Source: Zetaproteobacteria bacterium CG_4_9_14_3_um_filter_49_83
GTDB taxonomy: Bacteria > Pseudomonadota > Zetaproteobacteria > Mariprofundales > Mariprofundaceae
Length of the DNA: 64,000 nt
Reading direction: 5' to 3'
Assembly (NCBI GenBank): GCA_002791545.1
Contig: PFXG01000068.1
Coordinates: 1 to 64,000 of the forward strand
Shown piece after piece: positions 48,309 to 56,704 of this stretch (position 1 is the stretch's first letter; each line of letters begins with the position of its first letter). The position numbers and the translations under genes were made by a program. Below the pieces are notes generated by a model that did no database searches, was not told the origin of the DNA, and saw only the letters and a program-made list of their open reading frames with translations.

Positions 48309-48397
48309 GCCGGGATGGCGAAATTGGTAGACGCAAGGGACTTAAAATCCCTCGAAGAGTAATCTTCGTGCCGGTTCGACTCCGGCTCCCGGCACCA
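48309..48397 (+). tRNA. tRNA-Leu (anticodon TAA)
   Basis: An 89-base tRNA with a long variable arm. GCCGGGA pairs with TCCCGGC. The anticodon loop CTTAAAA gives UAA. The variable arm runs through CGAAGAGTAATCTTCG, and the T arm holds CGGTTCGACTCCG. CCA is encoded. A run of T follows directly. Confidence 0.95.
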
Positions 48398-48485
48398 TTT
48401 TTTTTATCAATCAATGAATCATATTAAATTCAATATCAATCGCACGACAGGTCGTAAATTGTAGTCAGGCGCTTCGGCTGATTGC

Positions 48486-48508
48486 GCCCCCCCCCCCCCA
48501 AAAAAAAA
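48486..48508. repeat. Long C-tract followed by an A-tract
   Basis: About thirteen C are followed directly by about nine A in the gap between tRNA-Leu and the sigma-54 activator gene. Such homopolymers are unstable; the exact lengths may vary in the population or be sequencing artefacts. No gene is near enough for an obvious phase-variation effect. Confidence 0.6.
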
Positions 48509-48610
48509 CAATCACCCAACCGAGAAAGACCAAGCCCGCTTCAGCCTAAATAAACCGTATAAACAGGTCGGTTACGGGAATGGCAATAAAGTGAAGTGAA
48601 GTGAATAAAT

Positions 48611-50110
48611 CTATCCTTTGTCCATTCCATTGTTTTGAATATTCAAAGCTTTCATACGATAAGTGAAGGTCGAGGGCTTGATACCGATAAGAGCAGCGGC
48701 ACCGTTAGGACCTGAAATTTTTCCGTCGGAGAGCAGCAGTGCTTTGAGCATGCTCTCCCGTTCCAGCTGGCGCAAAGCCGTTTCGTTTAACAATTCAGGC
48801 AGTTTACCAGCGGATGCCTTCTTTTCACTCAGGCCAGCGGCATTCTGCAGAGCCAGGTCGAGGCGTAGCTTGTTACCTTTCGATAAAATAACAGCTCGCT
48901 CGATAACATTTTTCAACTCCCTGATATTTCCAGGCCAGTTGTGGCTTTCCAGAGTCAATAGTTGCTGCTTGCTAAGCCCCAGCATTTCCCGCCCCATCTC
49001 CCGGCAGCTTTTGGTTAACAGATTGGCGGCCAGCATGGCAATATCATCTTTTCGCTGCCGCAGCGGTGGCACTTCAATCGGAAATACACTGAGGCGGTAG
49101 TAAAGGTCTTCGCGGAAGCAGCCGAGCTTAATCTCTTCCTGTAAATCACGATTGGTCGCGGCGATGATGCGAACATCAGCACGAATCGTCCTGTCATCAC
49201 CCACTCGTTCGAACTCTTTCTCCTGCAAAAACCGCAACAACTTGCTTTGCAGGGCCATCGGTATCTCGCCCACCTCATCGAGGAAAAGCGTACCACCATT
49301 GGCCAGACTGATACGACCAATCCGATCTTTATGAGCGCCGGTATAAGCACCTCGCACATGACCAAAAAATTCGCTCTCAAACAGCTCTTTCGGAATTGAG
49401 GCGCAATTCACCTTAACCAGCGGTTTTTCCTTGCGCGGACTGATCCGGTGAATGGCCCGGGCAATCATTTCCTTACCTACGCCCGACTCCCCATGAATAA
49501 GTACATTGGCAGGCGTTGTGGCTACAGCTTCTACCTGAGCCAATGTCCTTACCAGAGCGCGACTGTTGCCGATAATCTCTCCAAAATCGGAAGAAACATT
49601 AATCTCGTCTCTGAGATAGTCGCGTTCAAGTTCAATCTGTTCCTTCAGCGACTTGATCTCGTCAAAAGCCTGTTGCCGCTGGCGTTCCAGCTCTTTGCGC
49701 TGGGAGATATCGCGAAACACAACCACGGCCCCGTTAAGTATACCATTCTGCCAGATGGGGGTGCTGGTGTATTCGACCGGAATCGCCGTGCCATCTGTAT
49801 GCCAGAACACCTCGCTGTCGACATGGTGAATTTCCCCATCCTGAATTGCTTTATAGATCGGGCACTCGTGTCGGGGGTAGTGCGAACCGTCGGCATGAGA
49901 GTGGTGGTGGAACTCGTGAAGAGGTATATCTACGACATCTTCGTTTCGCAGCCCGAGGATTTTCATACCCGCTTCGTTGATAAATGTAGTTTTGCCATCC
50001 TTATCCAGGCCGTAAATACCCTCACCGGCACAGGCAAGCAGCGTTTGGTAGGTGGATTGAAGCTGAATGAGTTGCTTTTGTGTTGCATCAGTTGGGTGAA
50101 GATCATTCAT
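48611..50110 (-). CDS. PAS-domain sigma-54-dependent transcriptional activator
   Basis: An enhancer-binding protein of about 499 residues. An N-terminal PAS domain (about 20-140) carries a His/Cys-rich stretch (FHHHSHADGSHYPRHECPIY). A coiled linker leads to the AAA+ domain (about 180-400) with Walker A IHGESGVGKEMIARAI, the sigma-54 contact loop as GAYTGA (usually GAFTGA), Walker B GGTLFLDEVGEI and the Arg finger region FREDLYYRLSVF. The C-terminal Fis-type HTH (GAAALIGIKPSTFTYRMKAL) binds DNA. I prefer the ATG at 50110 over TTG at 50119. It diverges from the operon starting at 50278, whose -24/-12 promoter it very probably controls. Confidence 0.93.
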   Translation of the reverse strand: MNDLHPTDATQKQLIQLQSTYQTLLACAGEGIYGLDKDGKTTFINEAGMKILGLRNEDVVDIPLHEFHHHSHADGSHYPRHECPIYKAIQDGEIHHVDSEVFWHTDGTAIPVEYTSTPIWQNGILNGAVVVFRDISQRKELERQRQQAFDEIKSLKEQIELERDYLRDEINVSSDFGEIIGNSRALVRTLAQVEAVATTPANVLIHGESGVGKEMIARAIHRISPRKEKPLVKVNCASIPKELFESEFFGHVRGAYTGAHKDRIGRISLANGGTLFLDEVGEIPMALQSKLLRFLQEKEFERVGDDRTIRADVRIIAATNRDLQEEIKLGCFREDLYYRLSVFPIEVPPLRQRKDDIAMLAANLLTKSCREMGREMLGLSKQQLLTLESHNWPGNIRELKNVIERAVILSKGNKLRLDLALQNAAGLSEKKASAGKLPELLNETALRQLERESMLKALLLSDGKISGPNGAAALIGIKPSTFTYRMKALNIQNNGMDKG

Positions 50111-50120
50111 GACTGGCAAG

Positions 50121-50177
50121 TCTCAACTTTTTGCGAGTTCTTGTCACAAGTTTCTGCGATTCTCAAATTTCTGCAAG
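50121..50177. promoter_or_regulatory. Three 17-bp direct repeats, candidate activator binding sites
   Basis: tctcaactttttgcgag (50121-50137), tcacaagtttctgcgat (50144-50160) and tctcaaatttctgcaag (50161-50177) follow a common TCTCAAnTTTCTGCGAG pattern. They lie about 45-100 bases upstream of the -24 element and directly ahead of the activator gene. That is where an enhancer for the operon and an autoregulatory site would be expected. Starts are spaced 23 and 17 bases. Confidence 0.55.
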
Positions 50178-50220
50178 CATAAAAGTTACGTAAGTAGCCA
50201 GTAAATAAAGGCTTCATTTT

Positions 50221-50236
50221 TGGCATGGCGATTGCT
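50221..50236 (+). promoter_or_regulatory. Sigma-54 (-24/-12) promoter
   Basis: TGGCATGGCGATTGCT matches the TGGCACG-N4-TTGCT consensus at all but one conserved position. The GG and GC doublets have the required ten bases between them. Transcription should start near 50248, about 30 bases before the ATG at 50278. The adjacent divergent gene encodes a sigma-54 activator. Confidence 0.88.
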
Positions 50237-50277
50237 TCTACACAAAGCACAAAGATAATTAATGGAGGGTACCCACA

Positions 50278-51315
50278 ATGGCAACAGACTCGATTTCCCG
50301 CATCAAAGAAGATCTGACGACTTCAGCTATAGACTCACCCATCGCCCTGAAGACTTTGGCGCTCTGGCTGGGCTGGGCAGCAATATCGCTGTTGATGCTT
50401 GGAAAACTTTATCACAAGGCAAACATCGATGCCTTTCTATTGCATGACCGCACCATGATGACATCAATCATTATCAGTGTGTTTGCCTTTGCTGTGCTGG
50501 TAAGTTTTCACCATGCCGTGGTACTGACCAAAGAATGGCTTCGTGCATCCAGCCTGAAACAAGCCATCAGCAAACATGGCCTGGCGGGCATGGAGCCGTT
50601 ACGCCGTCAAAAGCGCAATGTGGAACGCTTCATCTTTTCGATTCAGGCCATTCTCAAACGAGATGGCCATCTCGATCTGGAAAGCCTGGTACTGGTTGAA
50701 TTTTCTTCTCAACATCGCCGCAGCCAATTTGTCAGCCTGATTGGTAATCTGCTCATTACCCTGGGACTTATCGGAACCGTACTGGGTATGACCATGATTC
50801 TGGGCGGACTCAATGGCGCAATAAGCGCCGTGGGCGTAGATCAGGCGTTATTGATGACGAGTCTGGCCGACGCCATGTCCGGCATGGGTATCGCTTTTTA
50901 TACTACGCTGATGGGTGCGGTGCTTGGCGGCATTCTATTGCGAGTATTCTCCTGGATTACCGATACGTCGGTGCATGCGCTGCAAGATTTCATGCTAAGA
51001 ACCTGCCTTGTTTACGGTTCCGCAGAACTGAATCCGGGGACCGCACGCGAACTACAAGTCGTCGACGCCAATCTGGCCAGAGTACAGAAACGGGTGGATC
51101 TGGTCGCCACAGCCTGCGAAGCCAGCGGACGTGAAGTTGGCAAGCTGGTGGAGAAGATGACCGAACTGCAGTCGATTTCCCAAACTCTGGCTGCCAACGA
51201 GAGTATGTATCAGGTGGCCGTGCAGCATGCGAAATATTGGCGCGGTGTCAGACAGTCGCGCCTGTTCGGACAATTTTTCCGGCCAACCAAAAGCAGCGAA
51301 TCCGAGGCGCACTGA
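50278..51315 (+). CDS. MotA/TolQ/ExbB-like proton-channel protein
   Basis: A 345-residue inner-membrane protein. Two N-terminal spans (ALWLGWAAISLLMLG; IIISVFAFAVLVSF) and a cytoplasmic stretch are followed by the MotA/ExbB core with two long spans (GNLLITLGLIGTVLGMTMIL; GIAFYTTLMGAVLGGILLRV). A C-terminal helical region of about 100 residues extends into the cytoplasm. Such proteins form proton-driven rotary or pulling stators with a single-span partner, here probably the next gene. GGAGG lies ten bases before the ATG. It is the first gene behind the sigma-54 promoter and shares one base with the following start (TGATG). Confidence 0.85.
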   Translation: MATDSISRIKEDLTTSAIDSPIALKTLALWLGWAAISLLMLGKLYHKANIDAFLLHDRTMMTSIIISVFAFAVLVSFHHAVVLTKEWLRASSLKQAISKHGLAGMEPLRRQKRNVERFIFSIQAILKRDGHLDLESLVLVEFSSQHRRSQFVSLIGNLLITLGLIGTVLGMTMILGGLNGAISAVGVDQALLMTSLADAMSGMGIAFYTTLMGAVLGGILLRVFSWITDTSVHALQDFMLRTCLVYGSAELNPGTARELQVVDANLARVQKRVDLVATACEASGREVGKLVEKMTELQSISQTLAANESMYQVAVQHAKYWRGVRQSRLFGQFFRPTKSSESEAH

Positions 51316-52172
51316 TGTACGCCAGACAAAAAGCATCCCCTGATAATTTCTACGAGATCTTTTCAGATATGGCTTTGCTGATGCTGGCGGCATTTATCTT
51401 CCTGTTCGCCGTGATTTTAATCAGCTCCCGCCTGACTGGTGAGGGCACTTCGGATAGTGCTCGCATCAATAGCAATATGAAGCAGCAACTTGCAGTACAG
51501 CTTGAAGAGGTTCAACAGGCTAAAGCACTGCTGGAAATCGAAACTCAGCAGGGCATGGCCCATCTGCAGAAGCAGTTACAGATCATGGCTCAGGAGAATG
51601 CCCGATTAAAGCAAGAGGCCGAACGTGTGTTCGAAGATCATTCCGATCGCATATTAGACACAGCCGGCCTGGGACATGGGAAAGGCAAAAAAGATTTCGA
51701 CATGTTCGTTGAAGGCCTGAAAAAAATCCCCGGAACAGAATTGCATCTGGTTGTTGATGCGACCGGCTCTATGCATGGGGTTACTACTTTTCTGGTTCCG
51801 GTGCTACGGGTTATTGCCGAGCGTTCTGGCAAACACCTGTCCGCTTTGAGCTGGTATGCCGACAATAAAGTTGGCACCTATGAAAGCAGCATGAACGAAA
51901 TGTTCGACCATCTGTTGCAGGAGGCGCCCTTCATCGGTGCAGATGAAACCGTTGGCCATGCTTTCACCGAAATTGCCAAAAACTCCCCTGTACCGAGTGC
52001 TTACCTGCTGATCGGTGATGAGCCACCCACAGACACAGTCCACTACCACGCTATTCCAGCGCCGGTATTCACCTTACCGCTAGGTGTCGATAACGGTTCT
52101 ACGTTACGCTTCGCCTACAGAAAGCTGGCCGAAGAGACGGGTGGTCATACACTGGCTCTAAAATTTCAGTAA
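51315..52172 (+). CDS. Single-span coiled-coil protein with von Willebrand A-like domain
   Basis: A 285-residue protein. A short cytoplasmic N-terminus (MYARQKASPDNFYEIFSDMA) leads to one span (LLMLAAFIFLFAVILI) and a coiled coil (about 55-105; LAVQLEEVQQAKALLEIETQ). A VWA-like domain (about 125-285) has a MIDAS-like start (LHLVVDATGSMHGVTTFLVP) and a later IGDEPPTD. The topology is that of MotB/ExbD-type stator partners, but the periplasmic OmpA-like peptidoglycan-binding domain is replaced by a VWA domain. It overlaps the ExbB-like gene by one base, so the two should assemble together. Confidence 0.8.
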   Translation: MYARQKASPDNFYEIFSDMALLMLAAFIFLFAVILISSRLTGEGTSDSARINSNMKQQLAVQLEEVQQAKALLEIETQQGMAHLQKQLQIMAQENARLKQEAERVFEDHSDRILDTAGLGHGKGKKDFDMFVEGLKKIPGTELHLVVDATGSMHGVTTFLVPVLRVIAERSGKHLSALSWYADNKVGTYESSMNEMFDHLLQEAPFIGADETVGHAFTEIAKNSPVPSAYLLIGDEPPTDTVHYHAIPAPVFTLPLGVDNGSTLRFAYRKLAEETGGHTLALKFQ

Positions 52173-52182
52173 GGGGAATATT

Positions 52183-52620
52183 ATGATTTCTAATGCATTT
52201 GTACGATGCAATCGCTGGGTGGCTGTTGGCCTGTGCTTTGCTCTTCCGATAGCGCTTGGTGCTTGCTCTTATGCGGCAAATGAGCAGCCGGCGGCGGATC
52301 AGCTTGTGCAACGTCTTCATCAGAATGTCAAAACCCAGGATTTTGAAGCTATGACGGAACTCTATGACGAGAGCTTTTTTAAAGCGCAAGACCGACAAGC
52401 CTGGCAAAAGAAATGGCAAGGGTTTGCGCAGCAATTTGGCACACTGGAGGAAATTCGTCCGATCTTTTCCCAAAGAGATGCCCGGTATCGCGGGGATTAC
52501 TACATCTATGGTTTTAAGCTCGTTTTTGCCCGAGGCTCATTGCACGAAACAATCTCCGTATTCAAAGGCATTGAAGGCGGCAGTCTTTCAATTATGGGCC
52601 ATGTCGTTGAGCCGGGCTGA
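52183..52620 (+). CDS. Lipoprotein of the sigma-54 operon, unknown function
   Basis: A 145-residue lipoprotein with signal peptide and lipobox ALPIALGACS (Cys at about residue 28). The remainder resembles a small NTF2/DUF4019-like alpha-beta fold (VQRLHQNVKTQDFEAMTELY; YYIYGFKLVFARGSLHETIS), but I cannot assign a family firmly. GGGG lies eight bases before the ATG. It lies ten bases after the VWA gene, within the same operon, and is a likely outer- or inner-membrane-anchored partner of the ExbB/VWA pair. Confidence 0.7.
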   Translation: MISNAFVRCNRWVAVGLCFALPIALGACSYAANEQPAADQLVQRLHQNVKTQDFEAMTELYDESFFKAQDRQAWQKKWQGFAQQFGTLEEIRPIFSQRDARYRGDYYIYGFKLVFARGSLHETISVFKGIEGGSLSIMGHVVEPG

Positions 52621-52693
52621 ATGCTTAGGTGAATATTGCAATTCAACATCCCGAAACTGGAAACCAATGTAAACAGAACAAAGAGAGGTGATA

Positions 52694-53255
52694 ATGAACA
52701 ACGAAGCTTTAAATGATCAAGGACAGGAGCTGGAACAAGAAGTAGCGCCTTATCAGGACTGGGCCCCCATGTGGCTGCGCGGGATGATGGCTTTCACCGC
52801 CGGATGTTTCTTGCTGGATGTAGGCTTGCGTTTATTACATATTCGAATCGAGTGGTTTATCGGTATGGACACATTCAGCTTCTCATGGGTGTTGGCCATG
52901 TTTCCGCTACCTGTACTGGCGGGTGTGGTCATCGGCCTGATCTATGGGTTCGGTGGTAAATATCTTGCCCATTTTCCACCCGTAATCGGTATTGAGCTGG
53001 TTGTATTACGAAAGTATGTCCCACCTGCCACTACCCGATGGCGCGCATCTTCTGCCATGGCCTTTGTGGGCATTTTTCCTGATCCTGCACATGGAGTTTT
53101 GTGCCCTTGGCGCTGTCTTCGGCGAGGTGTTCCATCATCGCTTAAGGGGATGGGATAACAGAATTAAATATAAGGGCGACTCAGACCATCAATGTGATGA
53201 GGATGAACTGATGCAGCAAAAGGCACATTCTAATCAGCAGACTGCCCGACAATAA
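52694..53255 (+). pseudogene. Four-span membrane protein of the sigma-54 operon, frameshifted
   Basis: Two overlapping frames make one plausible protein of about 186 residues. The first (from ATG 52694, AGAGAGGTG upstream) covers WLRGMMAFTAGCFLLDVGL and FPLPVLAGVVIGLIYGFGGK. The second continues from about 52992 with SWLYYESMSHLPLPDG, PLWAFFLILHMEFCALGAVF and GEVFHHRLRGW, ending in a charged tail. A single extra base near 52990-52995 explains the break. The hydrophobic pattern and shared direction strongly suggest one gene. It could be a recent inactivating mutation or a sequencing error. Family unknown. Confidence 0.65.
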
Positions 53256-53303
53256 GCATTGCCATGAGAGAATGCCTATTCTCCGACTGCCTTCCGGCGT
53301 TTT

Positions 53304-54299
53304 CTATTGAACTAAAAACTCGCGCAAAAAGGCTGCACTATCTTCTGGCACGGAAGCATTGATAAACATACCGGAGCCAAGCTCAAAACCGGCAGCTTTG
53401 GCCACACGCGGCACTATACTCAGGTACCAGTGGAAATATTCACGATGGCAGGATTCAGGGGAGTTGGAGCGAATGATAAAATTATAACTGGGATCACCCA
53501 CCGCAGCTTTGAGCGTACGTAAAAGCTTTTGCAGGTGTCTGGCTAAATCCTGCAACTGAGACTCATTGATCTGAGCAAAACTTCCCTGATGATGTCTGGG
53601 AAACACCCACAGATGAAACGGTGAGAGTGCAGCGTAAGGCACAAAACTGACAAAATATTCGCTCTCAATCATGATCCGGCGTCCATCGGCCAGCTCATCC
53701 GCCAGGGTTGAACACATCAGACATTCACCCGTATGATCAAAATAGCGCATATACTCATGCATGCGCTCACGTACCTGCATGGGTACAACCGGGGTTGCGA
53801 TAATCTGTGAATGCGGATGCGCCAGTGATGTACCGGCTGCCTTGCCATGATTTTTAAACACGATCACATGCTCAATAGCTGAAATCTCGTACAAGGCCCT
53901 GAATCGATCCCTGTATATACGCAGCAGATTTGAAACATGCGCTTCATCATAATCCGTCAGGCTCTGATGATGTTGTGGCGTTTCTATCACCACCTCATGA
54001 CTTCCAAAACCACCCATTCGATGTAACCGCCCCATATTGTGCCGCTCTGGCTCAGTATCGAGCGATAGTGCGGCAAACTTATTCGGCACCACACGCAATT
54101 GCCATGGCCCTTCAGCCGGAAACCGCTGAATATCATGCGGAGTCATCGACTCATTACCTGCACAAAACGGACATTTAGGCTCGTAAGGCAAAGAAGTATG
54201 CTTTTCGACATCACGCACAAAATCATCCGGTCGTTTGGCACGGTCCGTTGCAATAACAACCCAGTTTCCTGTAATCAAATTCAAACGCAGTTCTGACAT
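53304..54299 (-). CDS. galT: UDP-glucose--hexose-1-phosphate uridylyltransferase
   Basis: A 331-residue HIT-superfamily nucleotidyltransferase of the Leloir pathway. The active-site triad is in GTSLAHPHSQIIATP, with the zinc-binding CPFCAGN near residue 45 and the second-half pair HREYFHWYLSIVPR. It exchanges UMP between UDP-glucose and galactose-1-phosphate, though some members act as ADP-glucose/sugar phosphorylases. No galE or galK lies nearby, so a role in glycogen or envelope sugar-nucleotide supply is possible. Single gene, divergent from the ATPase fragment. Confidence 0.9.
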   Translation of the reverse strand: MSELRLNLITGNWVVIATDRAKRPDDFVRDVEKHTSLPYEPKCPFCAGNESMTPHDIQRFPAEGPWQLRVVPNKFAALSLDTEPERHNMGRLHRMGGFGSHEVVIETPQHHQSLTDYDEAHVSNLLRIYRDRFRALYEISAIEHVIVFKNHGKAAGTSLAHPHSQIIATPVVPMQVRERMHEYMRYFDHTGECLMCSTLADELADGRRIMIESEYFVSFVPYAALSPFHLWVFPRHHQGSFAQINESQLQDLARHLQKLLRTLKAAVGDPSYNFIIRSNSPESCHREYFHWYLSIVPRVAKAAGFELGSGMFINASVPEDSAAFLREFLVQ

Positions 54300-54470
54300 A
54301 CTCTTCCGCCCCTCCCATAAATTTACATCCGGATAATATAACTACGCAAAGCATGATTACGCCATCACGCAACAAAGATACGTTTCAAATACGATTCATC
54401 AATACCGATAACTGTTCCGCTAAATTTCCACGAGCATACTCAGTGCGTTTTAAGCATGATATGCTGCAAC

Positions 54471-55004
54471 ATGACTACTGATTCAAAGAACCAAGCCTTG
54501 CGTCCGGCATTCACGCACATGCTGGCAAATCATCTGCTGCGGGGTGAAAGTATCAATTTGCTCGCCCCTCACGGCTATGGCCGCCGGGAAACACTGCAAG
54601 ATCTTCGCGCCATTCTACCGACGGACATACGCGTACTTTATGCTGACATGAAAGACAGCCTCGATGATTGTCCGGCCACATTACATGCCATTGCCAGACA
54701 GGTACATTCAGATAGCCCGGCCATCAATCACCTCGGGCAACTTATCATTGCTCTGTCAGAACATCGCTCACCTTTTCTACTGATTCTGCACAACTTCGAT
54801 TTAATCAGAAATAAAGCACACGATCCGCTTTTTGATTCCGCCCTGTTACCCTATTTAACAAACTTCTCTGACCATCCACAACTGTCACTGCTTGTTGTTA
54901 GTGAAGAATATTATCCCGACTGGCAGCTTCCCTGTACATCATTGCCCATTCCCCCGCTCAACATTGAAGAATCATCCTGTACCAACTCAGCGTTCCATTG
55001 CTGA
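54471..55004 (+). CDS. Shortened P-loop ATPase-like protein
   Basis: A 177-residue product resembling the first half of a STAND/AAA-type ATPase. The Walker A position reads LLAPHGYGRRETLQDL (Lys replaced by Arg-Arg-Glu), Walker B is LLILHNFDLI, and a sensor-like strand is LSLLVVSEEYY. Such proteins normally continue for another 100-200 residues after PIPPLNIEE. Here the frame ends inside the antisense 3' end of the GGDEF-EAL gene after 94 bases of overlap. Either a deletion joined the two genes or a short form exists. The degenerate Walker A makes ATP hydrolysis doubtful. The ATG at 54471 is preferred to 54456. Confidence 0.5.
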   Translation: MTTDSKNQALRPAFTHMLANHLLRGESINLLAPHGYGRRETLQDLRAILPTDIRVLYADMKDSLDDCPATLHAIARQVHSDSPAINHLGQLIIALSEHRSPFLLILHNFDLIRNKAHDPLFDSALLPYLTNFSDHPQLSLLVVSEEYYPDWQLPCTSLPIPPLNIEESSCTNSAFHC

Positions 55005-56518
55005 TGCCAGATCAAATAAGCATCAGCATCCAATGGCCGACTGTAATAAAAGCCTTGAATGATATCACAACCGAATTTCTGCAATTTTTCCTGCACATCG
55101 ACATTTTCAACCCCTTCAGCCACCACCTGCAATTCAAGGTCCTTGGCAAGTCCAATAGTCGACTGAACCACAATTGCATCCTTTTTTTCGGATAAGATAT
55201 TAGCGATGAAACTCTGATCGATTTTCAACTCTGTTGCCGGAAGTAGTTTAATATAGGCGAGTGATGAATAACCTGTTCCAAAGTCATCAATTGAAATCTT
55301 AAAGCCGATATTTCTTAAATGCGTGAGCAATGTTAATGCCATTTCCAGGTGATTCATCACTGCACTTTCTGTCACTTCGATGGTAATGAGTTCATGTGCC
55401 AGGGCTTTCTTTTCAACATATCTTACTAAATAATCCATCATTCGGGAGTCATATAGACTTCGGGATGACACATTGACCGACACAGGAATCCGCAATCCCA
55501 AATCTCTCCACGCGCAACATTGATCGACTGCCGCTTTGAAAACCCATCGTGTAATCTCATTGATAAGGCCGGTTTGCTCTGCAAGTGGAATAAAAACACT
55601 GGGTGATTGCCCGTGTTCACCTGTCCAGCGAACAAGTGCCTCAACCCCTACCACTCGTTGATTTAACTGCTCAATCTTTGGTTGATAATAAAGCACCAAC
55701 TCATCATCCTTGATCGCCTGACGCAAATGACCGAACATCTCCAGTCGAGAATGTGAAATAGACTCATCTTCAACATCATAAATCGAAAAATGCAGGTGAT
55801 TTTGTTTGGTTCGATTTCTGGCCATGCTTGCCCGACGGATAAGATCATTGGCATTGTCCGCATGATCAGGAAAAACACCTACGCCAACAGCATGCGTAAT
55901 ATCAATCTGAACATCACCTACCAGAAAAGGCCGCTCGAGTGGCAACTTTAATTTTTCAATCAGCTTATGGATATGACTCATGCCGGATTTCGGTAAAAAC
56001 ACGGCAAATTCATCACCCCCCAGTCGAGATACAATGTCAGAATCGCGAAATATTGATTTCAGCCGCTGGCCAAACTGCTTAATCAATTCATCGCCAGCTT
56101 TATACCCGAACAGTTGGTTTATATTTGAAATATCACCGGGGTCTATGATAAACATCAATGAGCTGGACGCTTCTCTTCTTGCTATATCCATTTCATGTTC
56201 AACCAGCTCACGAAACAAATCTCTTCGTGGTAATCCGGTAAGTTCATCGAACATCACAAAGCGTGCTTGCTCTTCACTGATGGTTTGCTGCCGCATGGGT
56301 TTCAATAAAAAAAAATACATCGCTGGTGCAACAAAAAGCCCTAACAAAGCAGCATCCATTAAAGCCAAAATATATTCATTTAATTCAGGCATAGGTACAG
56401 CGGCAAAGATCACCATGATCAAGCCTTCAACCAACACCACTGTAAGCATCACTTTCACAATCATTTTCCATGGCTTTGAAATAGCCTGATCAACCAAAAA
56501 AGGGGACATTTCTCTCAT
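54911..56518 (-). CDS. Membrane GGDEF-EAL protein, intact motifs in both domains
   Basis: A 535-residue protein. Two N-terminal spans (MIVKVMLTVVLVEGLIMVIF; ALLGLFVAPAMYFFLL) are followed by GGDEF (about 110-260; RLGGDEFAVFL with RDSD as RxxD site) and EAL (about 285-520). All EAL signature residues I can check are there: GVEALVRW, SVNVSSRSL, IEVTESAV, IDDFGTGYSSL, LKIDQSFI, VVAEGVEN and QGFYYSRPL. It can in principle both make and degrade c-di-GMP. I start at 56518 behind GAGGAGG; 56509 is an alternative. Its 3' end overlaps the ATPase-like frame. Confidence 0.9.
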   Translation of the reverse strand: MREMSPFLVDQAISKPWKMIVKVMLTVVLVEGLIMVIFAAVPMPELNEYILALMDAALLGLFVAPAMYFFLLKPMRQQTISEEQARFVMFDELTGLPRRDLFRELVEHEMDIARREASSSLMFIIDPGDISNINQLFGYKAGDELIKQFGQRLKSIFRDSDIVSRLGGDEFAVFLPKSGMSHIHKLIEKLKLPLERPFLVGDVQIDITHAVGVGVFPDHADNANDLIRRASMARNRTKQNHLHFSIYDVEDESISHSRLEMFGHLRQAIKDDELVLYYQPKIEQLNQRVVGVEALVRWTGEHGQSPSVFIPLAEQTGLINEITRWVFKAAVDQCCAWRDLGLRIPVSVNVSSRSLYDSRMMDYLVRYVEKKALAHELITIEVTESAVMNHLEMALTLLTHLRNIGFKISIDDFGTGYSSLAYIKLLPATELKIDQSFIANILSEKKDAIVVQSTIGLAKDLELQVVAEGVENVDVQEKLQKFGCDIIQGFYYSRPLDADAYLIWHQQWNAELVQDDSSMLSGGMGNDVQGSCQSG

Positions 56519-56704
56519 AACCCTCCTCACGAAACGCCAATACCTTCTGTACCGAACAGGCTCAACCAGGATCACGTTTCCAATGGACGTAGATTAATCA
56601 GGAACAGGCAAGAAAACATCATCAACATGGTTGATGCAGAAAAAAATCAATCGGTGTATATGGCGCATTCAATCGCAACTATGTTTTGAACACATGGCAG
56701 CCAT

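Noticed and set aside
48043-48330. 95-codon frame over the tRNA genes
   Set aside because: It runs through three certain tRNAs and their terminator.
50278-52172. Zorya-type ZorAB anti-phage motor
   Set aside because: The first gene is MotA/ExbB-like, but the partner has a VWA domain instead of the OmpA-like domain of ZorB, no ZorC/D/E genes follow, and the operon sits behind a sigma-54 promoter; the resemblance is only at the level of the proton channel.
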